Below are positions 1 through 8,577 of a stretch of DNA of 64,000 nucleotides, piece by piece. Below the pieces are notes generated by a model that worked only from the letters and a program-made list of their open reading frames with translations, was not told the DNA's origin and did no database searches. Within the stretch, counting starts at the first letter, position 1. Each line of letters begins with the position of its first letter. Source of the stretch: Blautia glucerasea (GTDB taxonomy: Bacteria > Bacillota > Clostridia > Lachnospirales > Lachnospiraceae); NCBI RefSeq assembly GCF_020537505.1, contig NZ_JAJBMO010000018.1, positions 18,219 through 82,218 of the forward strand, given 5' to 3'. The position numbers were made by a program, and so were the translations under genes.

Positions 1-30
1 TGCTGATACCGGGAAAGGAGGGCGCTACCC

Positions 31-327
31 TTGCCTGATACCTCAAAGCTGGGAAAGCTCAACCGGGAGTTGGAGAAAAGCGAAAAGAAACTGCGGAAAG
101 CCATCAATGATGAAAAGGCATTGCAGCACCAGTTGAAGCAGCTTACCCGAAAGGAACGGACGCACCGGCTCTGTACTCGTGGCGGTATGCTGGAAAGTTT
201 TCTGCAAGAGCCGGAACGCCTGACGGACGATGATGTCATGCTGTTGCTGAAACTCATTTTTCACAGGCAGGACACGCAAGATATATTGAAAAAACTGCTG
301 GAACGGGAGAAGCCGGAAACCCCTTAG
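31..327 (+). CDS. DUF3847 family small coiled-coil protein
   Basis: This 98-residue protein starts with TTG behind a good AAAGGAGGG ribosome site eight bases upstream. The first 45 residues are a charged Lys/Glu-rich helix likely to form a coiled coil. The C-terminal half (LTDDDVMLLLKLIFHR) matches what I recall of the DUF3847 family, found repeatedly in mobilizable transposons of gut Firmicutes upstream of MobA/MobL relaxases. No catalytic motif is visible. A role in mobilization or as an accessory relaxosome protein is an inference from position only. Confidence 0.7.
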   Translation: MPDTSKLGKLNRELEKSEKKLRKAINDEKALQHQLKQLTRKERTHRLCTRGGMLESFLQEPERLTDDDVMLLLKLIFHRQDTQDILKKLLEREKPETP

Positions 328-709
328 TTTACTAAGGGCGCAATTATACACCACCCAAAGGTTGGTGCATTGCGTTCTCCGAAGGCTCCTCGCCGGAGGG
401 CTGTGATTTTCCGCAGTCATGGTCTGCTCCAAATCATACAGGGGACGCTACGCTTCCCCTGCGCTGGCTGTCGCCAGCTACCCTTTTGTGGACTTGCCGC
501 CCGGAAACACCTTGCGCTGCAAGCTGTTCCCGTCCAGCAAGTTTTATCAGTCGAGCTATCCTTATCTACGGTAATTTAGTATAATAAGGTCAAAAAACAG
601 AACGCTATCATTGTGCAACCGATATGCAACTGATAATTGCTTGATAGTTGGTGGTAGCAACACGGTAATTCAGATAGAATAAAGCCAACAAAGAAAGGAG
701 GTCATCCAA
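328..709. other. Non-coding stretch upstream of regulator genes
   Basis: No convincing gene is seen here. At about 337-367 there is an imperfect inverted repeat (GCAAT, CACCACC, then GGTTGGTG, ATTGC) that could be a cruciform or part of a transfer-origin-like region. Near 580-585 there is a TATAAT-like element, but I could not pair it with a good -35 box. The sequence becomes clearly AT-richer from about 565 onward, marking the start of the regulator insert that follows. Confidence 0.4.
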
Positions 710-823
710 ATGTTAGTAAACATCATTATGATTGTAGTCGGAATAGTTTTCTCATGTATCTTTGTCGGCTTGCTTATCCTTGTTATTCGTGCATTGCTTA
801 AATATATCCGTACAGAGAAATGA
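710..823 (+). CDS. 37-residue single-TM peptide, duplicate of next gene's N-terminus
   Basis: A small gene of 37 residues starts with ATG behind an AAAGGAGG site. It is almost entirely one hydrophobic helix (residues 4-28) followed by a short basic tail (KYIRTEK). It closely matches the first 37 residues of the next gene: the segments SCIFVGLLILVIRALLKYI and LCIFVGLLTLIVRALLKYI share most positions, and the DNA is similar too. It looks like a tandem duplication in which one copy lacks the DNA-binding domain. It could be a free membrane peptide that modulates its neighbour, or a translation leader; neither role is proven. Confidence 0.6.
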   Translation: MLVNIIMIVVGIVFSCIFVGLLILVIRALLKYIRTEK

Positions 824-852
824 AGCCAACAGCAACATTAGGAGGTGGTCAA

Positions 853-1191
853 ATGAAAGTAACCGTATTTATGATAATCGTTGGAATAATTTTCTTATGT
901 ATCTTTGTTGGTTTGCTTACCCTTATTGTTCGTGCATTACTCAAATATATCCATTCAAAAGATGTACGGCAGGAAAAATCCGTAGTGAGGAAATCGTTGG
1001 GTGAAGCACTCAAAGTACACAGAACACAGTGCAAAATGACGCAGGAATTTGTTGCTGAAACGATTGGTGTTAGCAGGCAGGCTGTTTCAAAATGGGAAAA
1101 TGGAACATCCGACCCTTCCACATCAAATCTTTTTGCACTTGCAAAACTTTACGGTATTTCTGTTGAAGAATTACTAAAAGAAGTTGAATAA
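853..1191 (+). CDS. Membrane-anchored XRE-family regulator
   Basis: The 112-residue protein starts at ATG 853 behind AGGAGGTGG. I prefer this start to upstream codons because of the ribosome site and because it aligns with the duplicated peptide just before. Residues 5-30 form a transmembrane helix. Residues about 48-112 form a classic HTH_3 domain (KMTQEFVAETIGVSRQAVSKW). The HTH would hang in the cytoplasm from an N-terminal anchor. It probably regulates the transposon's own genes, but no target is shown. It is much AT-richer than the relaxase gene that follows, so it may be a later acquisition. A terminator follows at 1,281-1,314. Confidence 0.8.
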   Translation: MKVTVFMIIVGIIFLCIFVGLLTLIVRALLKYIHSKDVRQEKSVVRKSLGEALKVHRTQCKMTQEFVAETIGVSRQAVSKWENGTSDPSTSNLFALAKLYGISVEELLKEVE

Positions 1192-1377
1192 TCTTCATGC
1201 AGATATTTTATTTCATCATCGGGCCACCCTGACCCGAACTTTCAAAACTGAATACCAGCCGCCCACCGGCGGCACCACCGAGCAGGAAATCTGAAAAGGT
1301 CTCCTGCTTTTTTTCTGCCCCAAATGAGGTGGTAAAACGCCACCCCATCCACCAATTACCGAAAGGAGGGACACGAA
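1192..1377 (+). other. Candidate oriT region upstream of relaxase
   Basis: This intergenic segment directly precedes the MobA/MobL gene, where MOBQ-type origins of transfer usually lie. It contains a GC-rich inverted-repeat segment near 1,258-1,276 and a small hairpin GGTGG (1,328-1,332) with CCACC (1,340-1,344). No nick-site consensus could be recognised by eye, so oriT is an inference from position. Confidence 0.3.
1281..1314 (+). terminator. Rho-independent terminator after XRE gene
   Basis: The stem AGCAGGA (1,281-1,287) pairs with TCCTGCT (1,302-1,308) and is followed directly by a run of T residues. It would end the transcript of the membrane-anchored regulator. Confidence 0.7.
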
Positions 1378-2958
1378 ATGCCCTGTCCACACAACGAAAT
1401 CTCGATTGTGCAGCGAAGCCAACAGCAGTCTGCGGTTGCCGCCGCTGCCTACCAGAGCGGCGAAAAGCTGTTCTGTGGATACGATCAGGAAGTGAATCAC
1501 TACCCGGAAAAGCGTGGTATCGTCCACAATGAAATCTTGCTTCCGGCAAATGCCCCACGGTCGTATGCAGACCGCAATACTTTATGGAACGCCGCCGAAG
1601 CGGTGGAGAAGCAATGGAATTCCCAGCTTGCAAGGCGGTGGGTGCTTACCATCCCCAGAGAGATACCGCCCGACCAGTACGCTGTCCTTGTCCGGGAGTT
1701 TTGTGAACAGCAGTTTGTTTCCAAAGGCATGATTGTTGACTTTGCCATCCACGACCCCTATCCGCCGGGACACAATCCCCACGCCCATGTCCTGTTGACT
1801 ATGAGAGCAATGGACGAACATGGGAAATGGCTTCCCAAGAGCAGCAAGGTTTATGACCTTGATGAAAAAGGGGAACGGATAAAGCTGCCATCCGGCAGGT
1901 GGAAAAGCCACAAGGAGGATACGGTGGACTGGAACGACCAGGAGTATTGTGAAATCTGGCGGCATGAATGGGAGGTCATCCAGAACCGCTATCTGGAAGC
2001 CAATGACCGCCCGGAGCGTGTGGACTTGCGTTCCTATGCCAGACAGGGGCTTGATATTGTCCCCACTGTCCATGAGGGGGCTGCTGTCCGGCAGATGGAA
2101 AAGCGTGGTATCCAGACGAATATCGGCAACCTGAACCGGGAAATCAGAGCCGCCAACCGCCTGATGAAGTCCATCCGGCAGCTTATCCAAAACCTCAAAG
2201 GCTGGATTACCGAGCTGGGAGAAAAACGGAAAGAGCTGCTTGCACAAAAAGCGGCGGAGGAAGCGACACTTCTTCCCAATCTGCTGATGAAGTACATGGA
2301 GATACGAAAGGAAGAACGGAAGGACTGGACGAGGGCTGGACAGAACCGGGGGACTTCACAGGACTTAAAGGCAGTCAGCGAAGCCCTGTCCTATCTCCGG
2401 CAAAAGGGGCTTTCCACTGTGGAGGACTTAGAAGCGTTTCTGGAATCTTCCGGGAAATCAGCCGCAGATTACCGCAATCAGATGAAGCCAAAGGAAGCCC
2501 GCAGCAAAGTGATTGACGGGATTCTTGCCAGCCGGACAGACTGCAAGGAATGTAAGCCTGTCTATGAGAAGTACCAGAAGATATTATTTAAGAAAACAAA
2601 GGAGAAATTCAAACAGGAACACCCGGAGGTTGCCCGGTATGCGAAAGCCGCCGCCTACCTTGCCAAGCACCCGGACGATAAGGACAGTACCCAAAAGGAG
2701 CTGCAAGAGGAGCAGGAAACGCTTCTGGAAGAAATTGCAGAGCTGAAAGTACCACTGACCGAGGTACAGGAGAATTTGAAGAAGCTGCGGGACATCCGCT
2801 ACTGGGTACGGAAAGCCACCCCCGGCACAGAAGAAAGCAAAGAGCCGCCCAAGAAACAGCCTATCAAAGAAGTCTTGCAGGATAAGGCTGACGAGAAAAA
2901 AGCACAAAGAACTGCCCCGGTGCAGACAAAACACAAACAACAGGATATGGAACTTTAA
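1378..2958 (+). CDS. MobA/MobL (MOBQ) family relaxase
   Basis: This 526-residue protein would nick oriT of the mobilizable transposon and pilot the strand through a conjugation channel supplied by another element. The N-terminal relaxase domain shows the AAYQSGEKL segment near residue 20-35 and the metal-binding three-histidine region GHNPHAHVLLTMR at about residues 130-142. From about residue 230 the protein is long, charged and helical, with coiled-coil character, as in full-length family members. The start follows GAAAGGAGGGACACGA. The surrounding ICE provides a type IV channel, so mobilization in cis or trans is plausible. Length and domain order look intact. Confidence 0.9.
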   Translation: MPCPHNEISIVQRSQQQSAVAAAAYQSGEKLFCGYDQEVNHYPEKRGIVHNEILLPANAPRSYADRNTLWNAAEAVEKQWNSQLARRWVLTIPREIPPDQYAVLVREFCEQQFVSKGMIVDFAIHDPYPPGHNPHAHVLLTMRAMDEHGKWLPKSSKVYDLDEKGERIKLPSGRWKSHKEDTVDWNDQEYCEIWRHEWEVIQNRYLEANDRPERVDLRSYARQGLDIVPTVHEGAAVRQMEKRGIQTNIGNLNREIRAANRLMKSIRQLIQNLKGWITELGEKRKELLAQKAAEEATLLPNLLMKYMEIRKEERKDWTRAGQNRGTSQDLKAVSEALSYLRQKGLSTVEDLEAFLESSGKSAADYRNQMKPKEARSKVIDGILASRTDCKECKPVYEKYQKILFKKTKEKFKQEHPEVARYAKAAAYLAKHPDDKDSTQKELQEEQETLLEEIAELKVPLTEVQENLKKLRDIRYWVRKATPGTEESKEPPKKQPIKEVLQDKADEKKAQRTAPVQTKHKQQDMEL

Positions 2959-2961
2959 CAG

Positions 2962-3008
2962 GCACTTGCCATTTTCAGATTGAGAATGTCAGGTGCTTTT
3001 CTTTTTTT
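2962..3008 (+). terminator. Terminator after relaxase
   Basis: A nearly perfect stem of about 15 bp (arms 2,962-2,976 and 2,982-2,996, with G:T wobbles) is followed by a T-rich run (TTTTCTTTTTTT). It sits between the relaxase stop and the CHC2 gene. Confidence 0.6.
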
Positions 3009-3023
3009 CAAGGAGGGATAGAT

Positions 3024-3668
3024 TTGAATTTATTTGAAGCTGTGAAGCAGTCCGTCACAACAAGACAGGCTGCGGAGCATTATGGAATCCATATAGGTCG
3101 GAACGGGATGGCTTGCTGCCCGTTCCATCACGATAAAACCCCAAGCATGAAGCTGGATCGGCGTTACCACTGCTTCGGCTGCGGTGCGGATGGGGATGTG
3201 ATTGATTTTGCCGCCGCCCTGTATGGGCTGGGAAAGAAAGAAGCCGCCATACAACTGGCAAATGACTTCGGGCTTTCCTATGAGGACTGGAAGCCGCCGG
3301 GAAAGGCAAAAAAGCCCAAGCCCCGGCAGAAATCCCCGGAGGAACAGTTTCAGGAAGCAAAGAGCCGCTGCTTCCGTATTCTTGCTGATTATCTCCATCT
3401 GCTCCGGGCATGGAGAAAGGACTACGCCCCGCATTCCCCGGAGGAAGTCTTTCATCCCCGGTTTGTGGAAGCCTTACAGAAGCAAGCCCATGTGGAATAT
3501 CTGCTGGATGTGCTGCTGTTCGGGGAGACAGAGGAAAAAGCGGCTTTGATTACGGACTACGGAAAGGATGTGATACAGCTTGAAAAGCGAATGGCAGAGC
3601 TTGCCGCCGCAAACGCAGCAAGAACTAAAAAACACCATGAACGCCATGCAGCCGCCCCAGAGCATTGA
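3024..3668 (+). CDS. CHC2 zinc-finger primase-like protein
   Basis: The 214-residue protein begins with TTG behind AAGGAGGG. Residues about 29-60 carry a CHC2-type zinc finger as in DnaG: CCPFH, then CFGCGADGDVIDFA. No TOPRIM catalytic domain follows; the rest is a linker and helical tail. In this transposon family the CHC2 protein sits upstream of, and overlaps, a VapE-like protein, together probably forming a replication-initiation primase/helicase pair (inference from family context). The gene overlaps the next one by 89 bases in another frame, so the two are likely co-translated. Confidence 0.85.
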   Translation: MNLFEAVKQSVTTRQAAEHYGIHIGRNGMACCPFHHDKTPSMKLDRRYHCFGCGADGDVIDFAAALYGLGKKEAAIQLANDFGLSYEDWKPPGKAKKPKPRQKSPEEQFQEAKSRCFRILADYLHLLRAWRKDYAPHSPEEVFHPRFVEALQKQAHVEYLLDVLLFGETEEKAALITDYGKDVIQLEKRMAELAAANAARTKKHHERHAAAPEH

Positions 3669-4974
3669 GGAAATCAAGGCGGGGCTGGAAACTACCGAGA
3701 AAGGCGGTGTCCGTCAGAGCATACGGAACTGCCTGACCGTATTCCAGCGTGACCCGCTGCTTTCCGGGGCTATCGCATACAACATCCTGACCGACCGCAA
3801 GGACATCATAAAGCCCATCGGCTTCCACAGGGAAAGCACCGCCCTGAACGATACGGACATGAAGTATCTGCTTCTCTATCTGGAAGAAACCTACGGGCTT
3901 ACCAATGAGAAGAAGATTGATAACGCCATCGGGATTGTGGCGAATGAAAACAAGTACCATCCCATCCGGGACTATCTCAATACCCTTGTGTGGGACGGGA
4001 CAGAGCGAATCCGTTTCTGCCTGCGGCACTTTCTGGGGGCTGACGCAGACGATTACACCTATGAAGCGTTGAAGCTGTTCCTGCTGGGTGCAATCTCACG
4101 AGCCTTTCAGCCGGGGTGCAAATTTGAAATCATGCTCTGTCTGGTCGGCGGTCAGGGGGCTGGCAAGTCCACCTTCTTCCGTCTGATGGCAGTCCGGGAC
4201 GAGTGGTTCTCCGATGATTTGCGGAAGCTGGACGATGACAATGTGTACCGCAAGCTGCAAGGTCACTGGATTATCGAAATGTCGGAAATGATGGCAACCG
4301 CCAACGCCAAGAGCATTGAGGAAATCAAGTCATTTTTAAGCCGGCAGAAAGAGGTTTACAAGATACCCTATGAAACCCACCCGGCAGACCGCCCCCGTCA
4401 GTGCGTGTTTGGCGGCACTTCCAATGCCCTTGACTTCCTGCCCCTTGACCGTTCCGGCAACCGCCGCTTTATCCCCGTCATGGTGTACCCGGAGCAAGCC
4501 GAGGTTCACATTTTGGAGGACGAAGCTGCTTCCAGAGCCTATATCGAGCAGATGTGGGCGGAAGCGATGGAGATTTACCGAAGCGGCAGGTTCAAGCTGG
4601 CTTTCAGCCCCGACATGCAGCGGTATCTGAAAGAACACCAGCGGGATTTTATGCCGGAGGACACCAAAGCCGGAATGATACAGGCGTATCTTGATAGGTA
4701 CACCGGGAGCATGGTCTGCTCCAAGCAGCTCTACAAGGAAGCTTTGAACCATGCCTTTGACGAGCCGAAGCAATGGGAAATACGGGAAATCAACGAGATT
4801 ATGAACCAGTGCATTACCGGCTGGCGGTACTTCCCGAATCCAAGAATGTTTTCCGAATACGGCAGACAAAAGGGCTGGGAGCGTGAAAACCCGGCAACGG
4901 ACTTATGCAACCCGTCTGAAAAAGCAATGGATGGCTTTGTGGAGGTCACAGAACAGATGGAGCTTCCATTCTGA
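3580..4974 (+). CDS. VapE-like virulence-associated E / P-loop protein
   Basis: A 464-residue protein of the VirE/VapE family. The Walker A motif GGQGAGKST is near residue 190, followed by acidic Walker B-like residues and a sensor-like GGTSNALDFLPLDRSGNRR. Such proteins are SF3-like helicase/primase partners on phages and mobilizable elements. The start at 3,580 lies inside the CHC2 gene; a later ATG at 3,637 is an alternative that would remove 19 residues. The gene is full length and undamaged. It probably supports element replication after transfer. Confidence 0.85.
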   Translation: MKSEWQSLPPQTQQELKNTMNAMQPPQSIEEIKAGLETTEKGGVRQSIRNCLTVFQRDPLLSGAIAYNILTDRKDIIKPIGFHRESTALNDTDMKYLLLYLEETYGLTNEKKIDNAIGIVANENKYHPIRDYLNTLVWDGTERIRFCLRHFLGADADDYTYEALKLFLLGAISRAFQPGCKFEIMLCLVGGQGAGKSTFFRLMAVRDEWFSDDLRKLDDDNVYRKLQGHWIIEMSEMMATANAKSIEEIKSFLSRQKEVYKIPYETHPADRPRQCVFGGTSNALDFLPLDRSGNRRFIPVMVYPEQAEVHILEDEAASRAYIEQMWAEAMEIYRSGRFKLAFSPDMQRYLKEHQRDFMPEDTKAGMIQAYLDRYTGSMVCSKQLYKEALNHAFDEPKQWEIREINEIMNQCITGWRYFPNPRMFSEYGRQKGWERENPATDLCNPSEKAMDGFVEVTEQMELPF

Positions 4975-5215
4975 AAATGACAGCCCGTTGCACCCCCTGT
5001 TGCTATCCCGTTGCCGAGCCGGTTGCCGGGGAAAACCCCTTATTTCCGGGCTTTTCTCCCTTATAACAACCAAAACAACAGAAAAATGAAAGAAAAGTAT
5101 AAATAGTAATCATCGCCAGATTGAGATTGTTTGCAAGGTCTTTTGAAGCCCGTTGCCGGACTTCGTTGCCGACACCCTCTGTCTGGCTATTTTCATGTAT
5201 GGAGGATAACTGCCT
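4975..5215. other. Intergenic gap before tnpW
   Basis: About 240 bases without a supported gene. The first part is GC-rich with repeated GTTGCCG words, the second part is AT-rich. It may hold the promoter of the tnpW/recombinase pair, but no clear -35/-10 pair was identified. Confidence 0.3.
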
Positions 5216-5413
5216 ATGGCAAAAAACAAAACAGAGATTCATGTGACTACTGTGTTTGACGGGGAGCTTGACGCAACCGATGTGTTCGTCAGCCTGATTT
5301 CCCAGAAATATGGAAAGACAAATGCAAAAGAATATCTTGCTAAAAAGAAAGATTCGAAGTATAATGAAGATGAGGTTCAAAAGAGCCAGATACCGTCTGG
5401 ATTGTGTGGGTAA
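5216..5413 (+). CDS. tnpW: TnpW-like transposon protein
   Basis: This 65-residue protein starts with ATG behind a GGAGGATAACTGCCT site. Its composition and opening (KTEIHVTTVFDGELDATDVF) resemble TnpW of the Tn4451 group, which I recall as a small protein directly upstream of the large resolvase. The stop codon (TAA at 5,411-5,413) abuts the next ATG, so it is translationally coupled to the recombinase. The C-terminal segment after residue 45 differs from what I remember of the family and may be altered. Function is unknown; directionality control is a guess. Confidence 0.6.
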   Translation: MAKNKTEIHVTTVFDGELDATDVFVSLISQKYGKTNAKEYLAKKKDSKYNEDEVQKSQIPSGLCG

Positions 5414-7084
5414 ATGGCTATGATGAACGAAATGGAATACAGAACAATCGGTTCGGCACTTGCCGGGGGCTATCGTGCAGCGGTCTATTGCAGACTGTCA
5501 AAGGACGATGACCTGCAAGGCGAAAGTGCCAGTATCGCAAACCAGCGTGATATGCTGGAAAAATACTGCGAAAAGCAGGGATGGGAGGTTGTGGCAGTCT
5601 ATCAGGACGATGGCTTCACAGGTCTTAATATGGAGCGTCCTGATTTACAGAGAATGTTGAGAGCCATTGAGCGCAGGCAAATCAACCTTGTCATCACGAA
5701 AGACCTCAGCCGACTGGGGCGGAACTATCTGCAAACCGGGCATTTGATTGAGGACTTTTTCCCAAGAAACGGTGTCCGCTATATCGCCATGAATGACGGT
5801 ATCGACACCCTGCGGGATAACAACGATATTGCCCCGTTCAAGAATATCCTGAATGAAATGTACAGCAAGGATATTTCCAAGAAAGTCCATTCCTCCTATC
5901 TTCTGAAAGCGCAGAAAGGACAGTTTACCGGGTGTCTTGCCCCCTTTGGGTATCGGAAAGACCCGGAGGACAAAAACCATCTGCTCATTGACGAGGAAAC
6001 CGCCCCGATTGTGCGGCTGATTTTCGGATATGCCCTGAACGGTCATGGTCCGAACTATATCCGCAGACGGCTGGAGGAAGAAAAAATCCCCTGCCCCACA
6101 TGGTGGAACCGGGAACGGGGGCTTCGCAATACCCGCACCAAATGGGAAAAGAAAGACCCGGAAAACGGGCGGTATATGTGGGACTTCTCCGTTATCAAAG
6201 ACCTTTTGATGAATCCCGTCTACACCGGGGCGATTGCTTCCCAGAAAAAGGACTACCGCTTCAAAATCGGCACGATTGGGGAAAAGAAGCCGGAGGACTG
6301 GATTGTGGTGGAGGGACAGCATGAACCGCTGATTGACAGCATGAGCTTTGACATTGTGCAGAACAAGCTGAAATCCCGCCAGCGTCCGGGGCAGACCAAT
6401 GAAATCAGCCTGTTTGCCGGACTGTTAAAATGCGGCGAGTGTGGGAAGTCGCTGACGGTACGCTACACAAACGCAAAACATCCCCAGCGGATTTATTCCT
6501 GCAAGACCTACAACGCCTTTGGAAAGAACCACTGCACCCAGCACCGGATTGATTATGACACCCTTTACAGCCATGTGCTGCGGAAAATCCGGGAATGTGC
6601 CAGAGCTGCCCTGATGGACGGGGAAGCGGTTGCCGACCGCCTGACCAATACCTGTGAAGCAGAGCAGCGGGAACAGCGGGAAGCAATGGAACGCTCCCTT
6701 ACAAGGGACGAGGAACGGATTGAGGTTCTGGACAAAATGGTCATGCGGCTTTATGAGGATATGATTGCAGGGCGTATCAGTGAGCAGAATTTCAACACCA
6801 TGCTGGAAAAGACACAGACCGAGCAGACGGAGCTTAAAACAAAAGTGTCCGAGGGCAGAAAACGGCTGTCCGATGAAGTCCAGCTTGCCAATGACGCAAA
6901 ACAATGGGTGGAAGCCATTCAGGAATATGCCAACATCACAGAGCTGGACGCAGCCACCCTCAACCGCTTAATCAAAGAAATCGTCGTGCATGAGCGCATT
7001 GACGAGGATAAAACAAGACACATTTCTATCGAAATTCATTTTAATCTCAAACCCATCCCGGAGGTGGAACAGGTCACTGCCTGA
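5414..7084 (+). CDS. Large serine recombinase (TnpX/TndX type)
   Basis: This 556-residue enzyme excises and inserts the transposon. The N-terminal resolvase domain contains YCRLSKDD with the likely nucleophile Ser29, and the conserved ITKDLSRLGRNYLQTG. The recombinase domain follows at about residues 165-300. A zinc ribbon (CGECG, then SCKTYNAFGKNHC) lies at about 339-375, followed by a long coiled coil (about 410-490). This order is typical of large serine transposases acting at GA targets. It is the last gene before the right end, as in Tn4451-like elements. Length and motifs indicate an active protein. Confidence 0.93.
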   Translation: MAMMNEMEYRTIGSALAGGYRAAVYCRLSKDDDLQGESASIANQRDMLEKYCEKQGWEVVAVYQDDGFTGLNMERPDLQRMLRAIERRQINLVITKDLSRLGRNYLQTGHLIEDFFPRNGVRYIAMNDGIDTLRDNNDIAPFKNILNEMYSKDISKKVHSSYLLKAQKGQFTGCLAPFGYRKDPEDKNHLLIDEETAPIVRLIFGYALNGHGPNYIRRRLEEEKIPCPTWWNRERGLRNTRTKWEKKDPENGRYMWDFSVIKDLLMNPVYTGAIASQKKDYRFKIGTIGEKKPEDWIVVEGQHEPLIDSMSFDIVQNKLKSRQRPGQTNEISLFAGLLKCGECGKSLTVRYTNAKHPQRIYSCKTYNAFGKNHCTQHRIDYDTLYSHVLRKIRECARAALMDGEAVADRLTNTCEAEQREQREAMERSLTRDEERIEVLDKMVMRLYEDMIAGRISEQNFNTMLEKTQTEQTELKTKVSEGRKRLSDEVQLANDAKQWVEAIQEYANITELDAATLNRLIKEIVVHERIDEDKTRHISIEIHFNLKPIPEVEQVTA

Positions 7085-7173
7085 CCTGTCCCGCCGGGAC
7101 GTTTCTCTTACAAACACCATATAGATTTTTGTACGCCGCCGCCAGCCATCGAGCAGAGTTTTACACCTAATTG

Positions 7174-7257
7174 GGGATAAAACAGTTGATGGCGGGCGGT
7201 GGCATCGTACTGATTGGAATAAACCTGATTCCACAGCTTGCAACTTTGTTTGGATAA
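7174..7257 (+). pseudogene. Maff2-family ICE membrane protein, 3' fragment
   Basis: Reading from 7,174, the frame gives GIKQLMAGGGIVLIGINLIP and a short end QLATLFG before TAA at 7,255. This is the conserved C-terminus of the Maff2 mobile-element protein family, which in Tn1549-like ICEs lies directly before the VirB6/TrbL gene. An in-frame TAA sits just before it at 7,168-7,170. The N-terminal half is missing and should lie on the other side of the transposon, outside the window. Confidence 0.75.
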
Positions 7258-7261
7258 ATAA

Positions 7262-8134
7262 ATGGGTGGAATAACCGAAAAAATAACAGAGTTCATAAAG
7301 GATCTGCTAACAGGCTGGATCACATCAAACCTGGATACCATGTTTACCGATGTAAATACCAAAGTAGAAACGATTGCTGCGGAGGTTGGGAAAACACCCC
7401 AAAATTGGAACAATGGCATTTTTTCCATGATAAAAAATCTGTCGGATAATGTCATTGTCCCCATTGCGGGGATGATTATTACATTTGTACTGTGTTATGA
7501 GCTGATTTCCATGATTATGGAAAAAAACAATATGCACGATACGGATACGTTTATGTTTTTCAAATATATTTTCAAGATGTGGGTAGCGGTATATCTTGTT
7601 ACTCATACTTTTGATATTGCGATGGCAATTTTTGATGTAGCGAATCATGTGGTATCCAATGCTGGCGGTATGATAACCGGTTCCGCATCTATTGATGTTA
7701 CAGAAGCATTGAAAACGCTTCTTGAAACGCAGATTGAAGATATGGGAATCGGAGAATTACTGGGGCTTGGTCTGGAAACGATGCTGGTCAGTTTATGTCT
7801 AAAAATCATATCAGTCCTGATTACCGTCATTTTATATGGACGAATGATAGAAATATATCTTTATGTCTCTGTGGCACCTATTCCGTTTTCAACATTTACG
7901 AACAGGGAATGGGGAAGTATTGGAAATAATTACGTGAAGGCATTATTAGCGTTGGGATTCCAGGGATTTTTTATGATGGTATGTGTTGCGATTTATGCGG
8001 TTCTGGTAAATGCCATTACAGTTGCGGATAATCTTCATACAGCTATCTGGTCAGTTGCAGCATATACAGTTATTTTATGTTTCAGTCTGTTTAAGACCAG
8101 TTCCCTGGCAAAATCAATCTTCAATGCACATTAG
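7262..8134 (+). CDS. VirB6/TrbL-like conjugal membrane protein
   Basis: The 290-residue protein has about six hydrophobic segments (near residues 62-85, 107-130, 170-200, 210-225, 235-255, 262-280) and matches the CD1112-type VirB6/TrbL family of ICE conjugation channels. It would form part of the inner-membrane pore. Its ATG lies four bases after the stop of the Maff2 fragment and has no good ribosome site. It was probably translated by coupling to Maff2, which is now split by the transposon, so its expression may be impaired. Confidence 0.85.
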   Translation: MGGITEKITEFIKDLLTGWITSNLDTMFTDVNTKVETIAAEVGKTPQNWNNGIFSMIKNLSDNVIVPIAGMIITFVLCYELISMIMEKNNMHDTDTFMFFKYIFKMWVAVYLVTHTFDIAMAIFDVANHVVSNAGGMITGSASIDVTEALKTLLETQIEDMGIGELLGLGLETMLVSLCLKIISVLITVILYGRMIEIYLYVSVAPIPFSTFTNREWGSIGNNYVKALLALGFQGFFMMVCVAIYAVLVNAITVADNLHTAIWSVAAYTVILCFSLFKTSSLAKSIFNAH

Positions 8135-8148
8135 GAGGAAACAAGAAT

Positions 8149-8577
8149 ATGGCATATGTTCCAGTGCCGAAAGATTTTTCAAAAATAAAGACAAAATTAG
8201 CACTGAATTTAACTAAAAGACAAATTATATGTTTTTCTCTGGCAGGAATTTGTGGTGTTCCGGTCTATTTGCTGACAAAAGCAGGACTGGGAACAGATGT
8301 GGCAGCAACGCTTATGATCATAGTGATGCTGCCATTTTTCTTTTTTGCAATGTATGAAAAGGATGGATTTCCAGCAGAGAAAATATTGCTTCACATTATC
8401 CGGCAGAAATTTTTAAGACCTGGAATCAGGGTCTATCGTTCCCAAAACTTATATGACCGGATTATAGAGTACGATAAATTAGAGAAAGAGGGTGCATGGC
8501 TTGAGAAAAAGGCAAAAGAAGCCAGGGAAGCGAGAAATCCGTTCCATTTCCTTAAAAAAGCAGACCGAAAAAAATAA
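8149..8577 (+). CDS. PrgI family (TcpE-like) conjugation protein
   Basis: This 142-residue protein starts with ATG behind TTAGGAGGAAAC. It opens with YVPVPKDFSKIKTKLALNLT and has two adjacent transmembrane helices (about residues 28-70), which is the PrgI family pattern. PrgI proteins partner the VirB4 ATPase in Gram-positive conjugation machines. The charged C-terminal helix ends within the overlapping start of the VirB4 gene, so the two are translationally coupled. Confidence 0.9.
   Translation: MAYVPVPKDFSKIKTKLALNLTKRQIICFSLAGICGVPVYLLTKAGLGTDVAATLMIIVMLPFFFFAMYEKDGFPAEKILLHIIRQKFLRPGIRVYRSQNLYDRIIEYDKLEKEGAWLEKKAKEAREARNPFHFLKKADRKK

Larger units (their letters stand above)
1..7177. mobile_element. 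Tn4451-type mobilizable transposon, right part
   Basis: The block from the window start to about 7,177 carries its own MobA/MobL relaxase, a CHC2 primase-like protein, a VapE-like protein, TnpW and a large serine recombinase, which is the standard cargo of Tn4451-like mobilizable transposons. It is visibly GC-richer than the following ICE genes. The right end is placed at about 7,176-7,177. Immediately after a GA dinucleotide there the sequence becomes the C-terminal end of a Maff2-type ICE membrane protein (7,174-7,257). Large serine transposases of the TnpX group recombine at GA dinucleotides (family knowledge), so this junction fits. The left end lies before the window. Confidence 0.75.

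Noticed and set aside
370..579. 69-residue frame after the DUF3847 gene
   Set aside because: No ribosome site, composition unlike a real protein, and it lies across inverted repeats. Considered non-coding.
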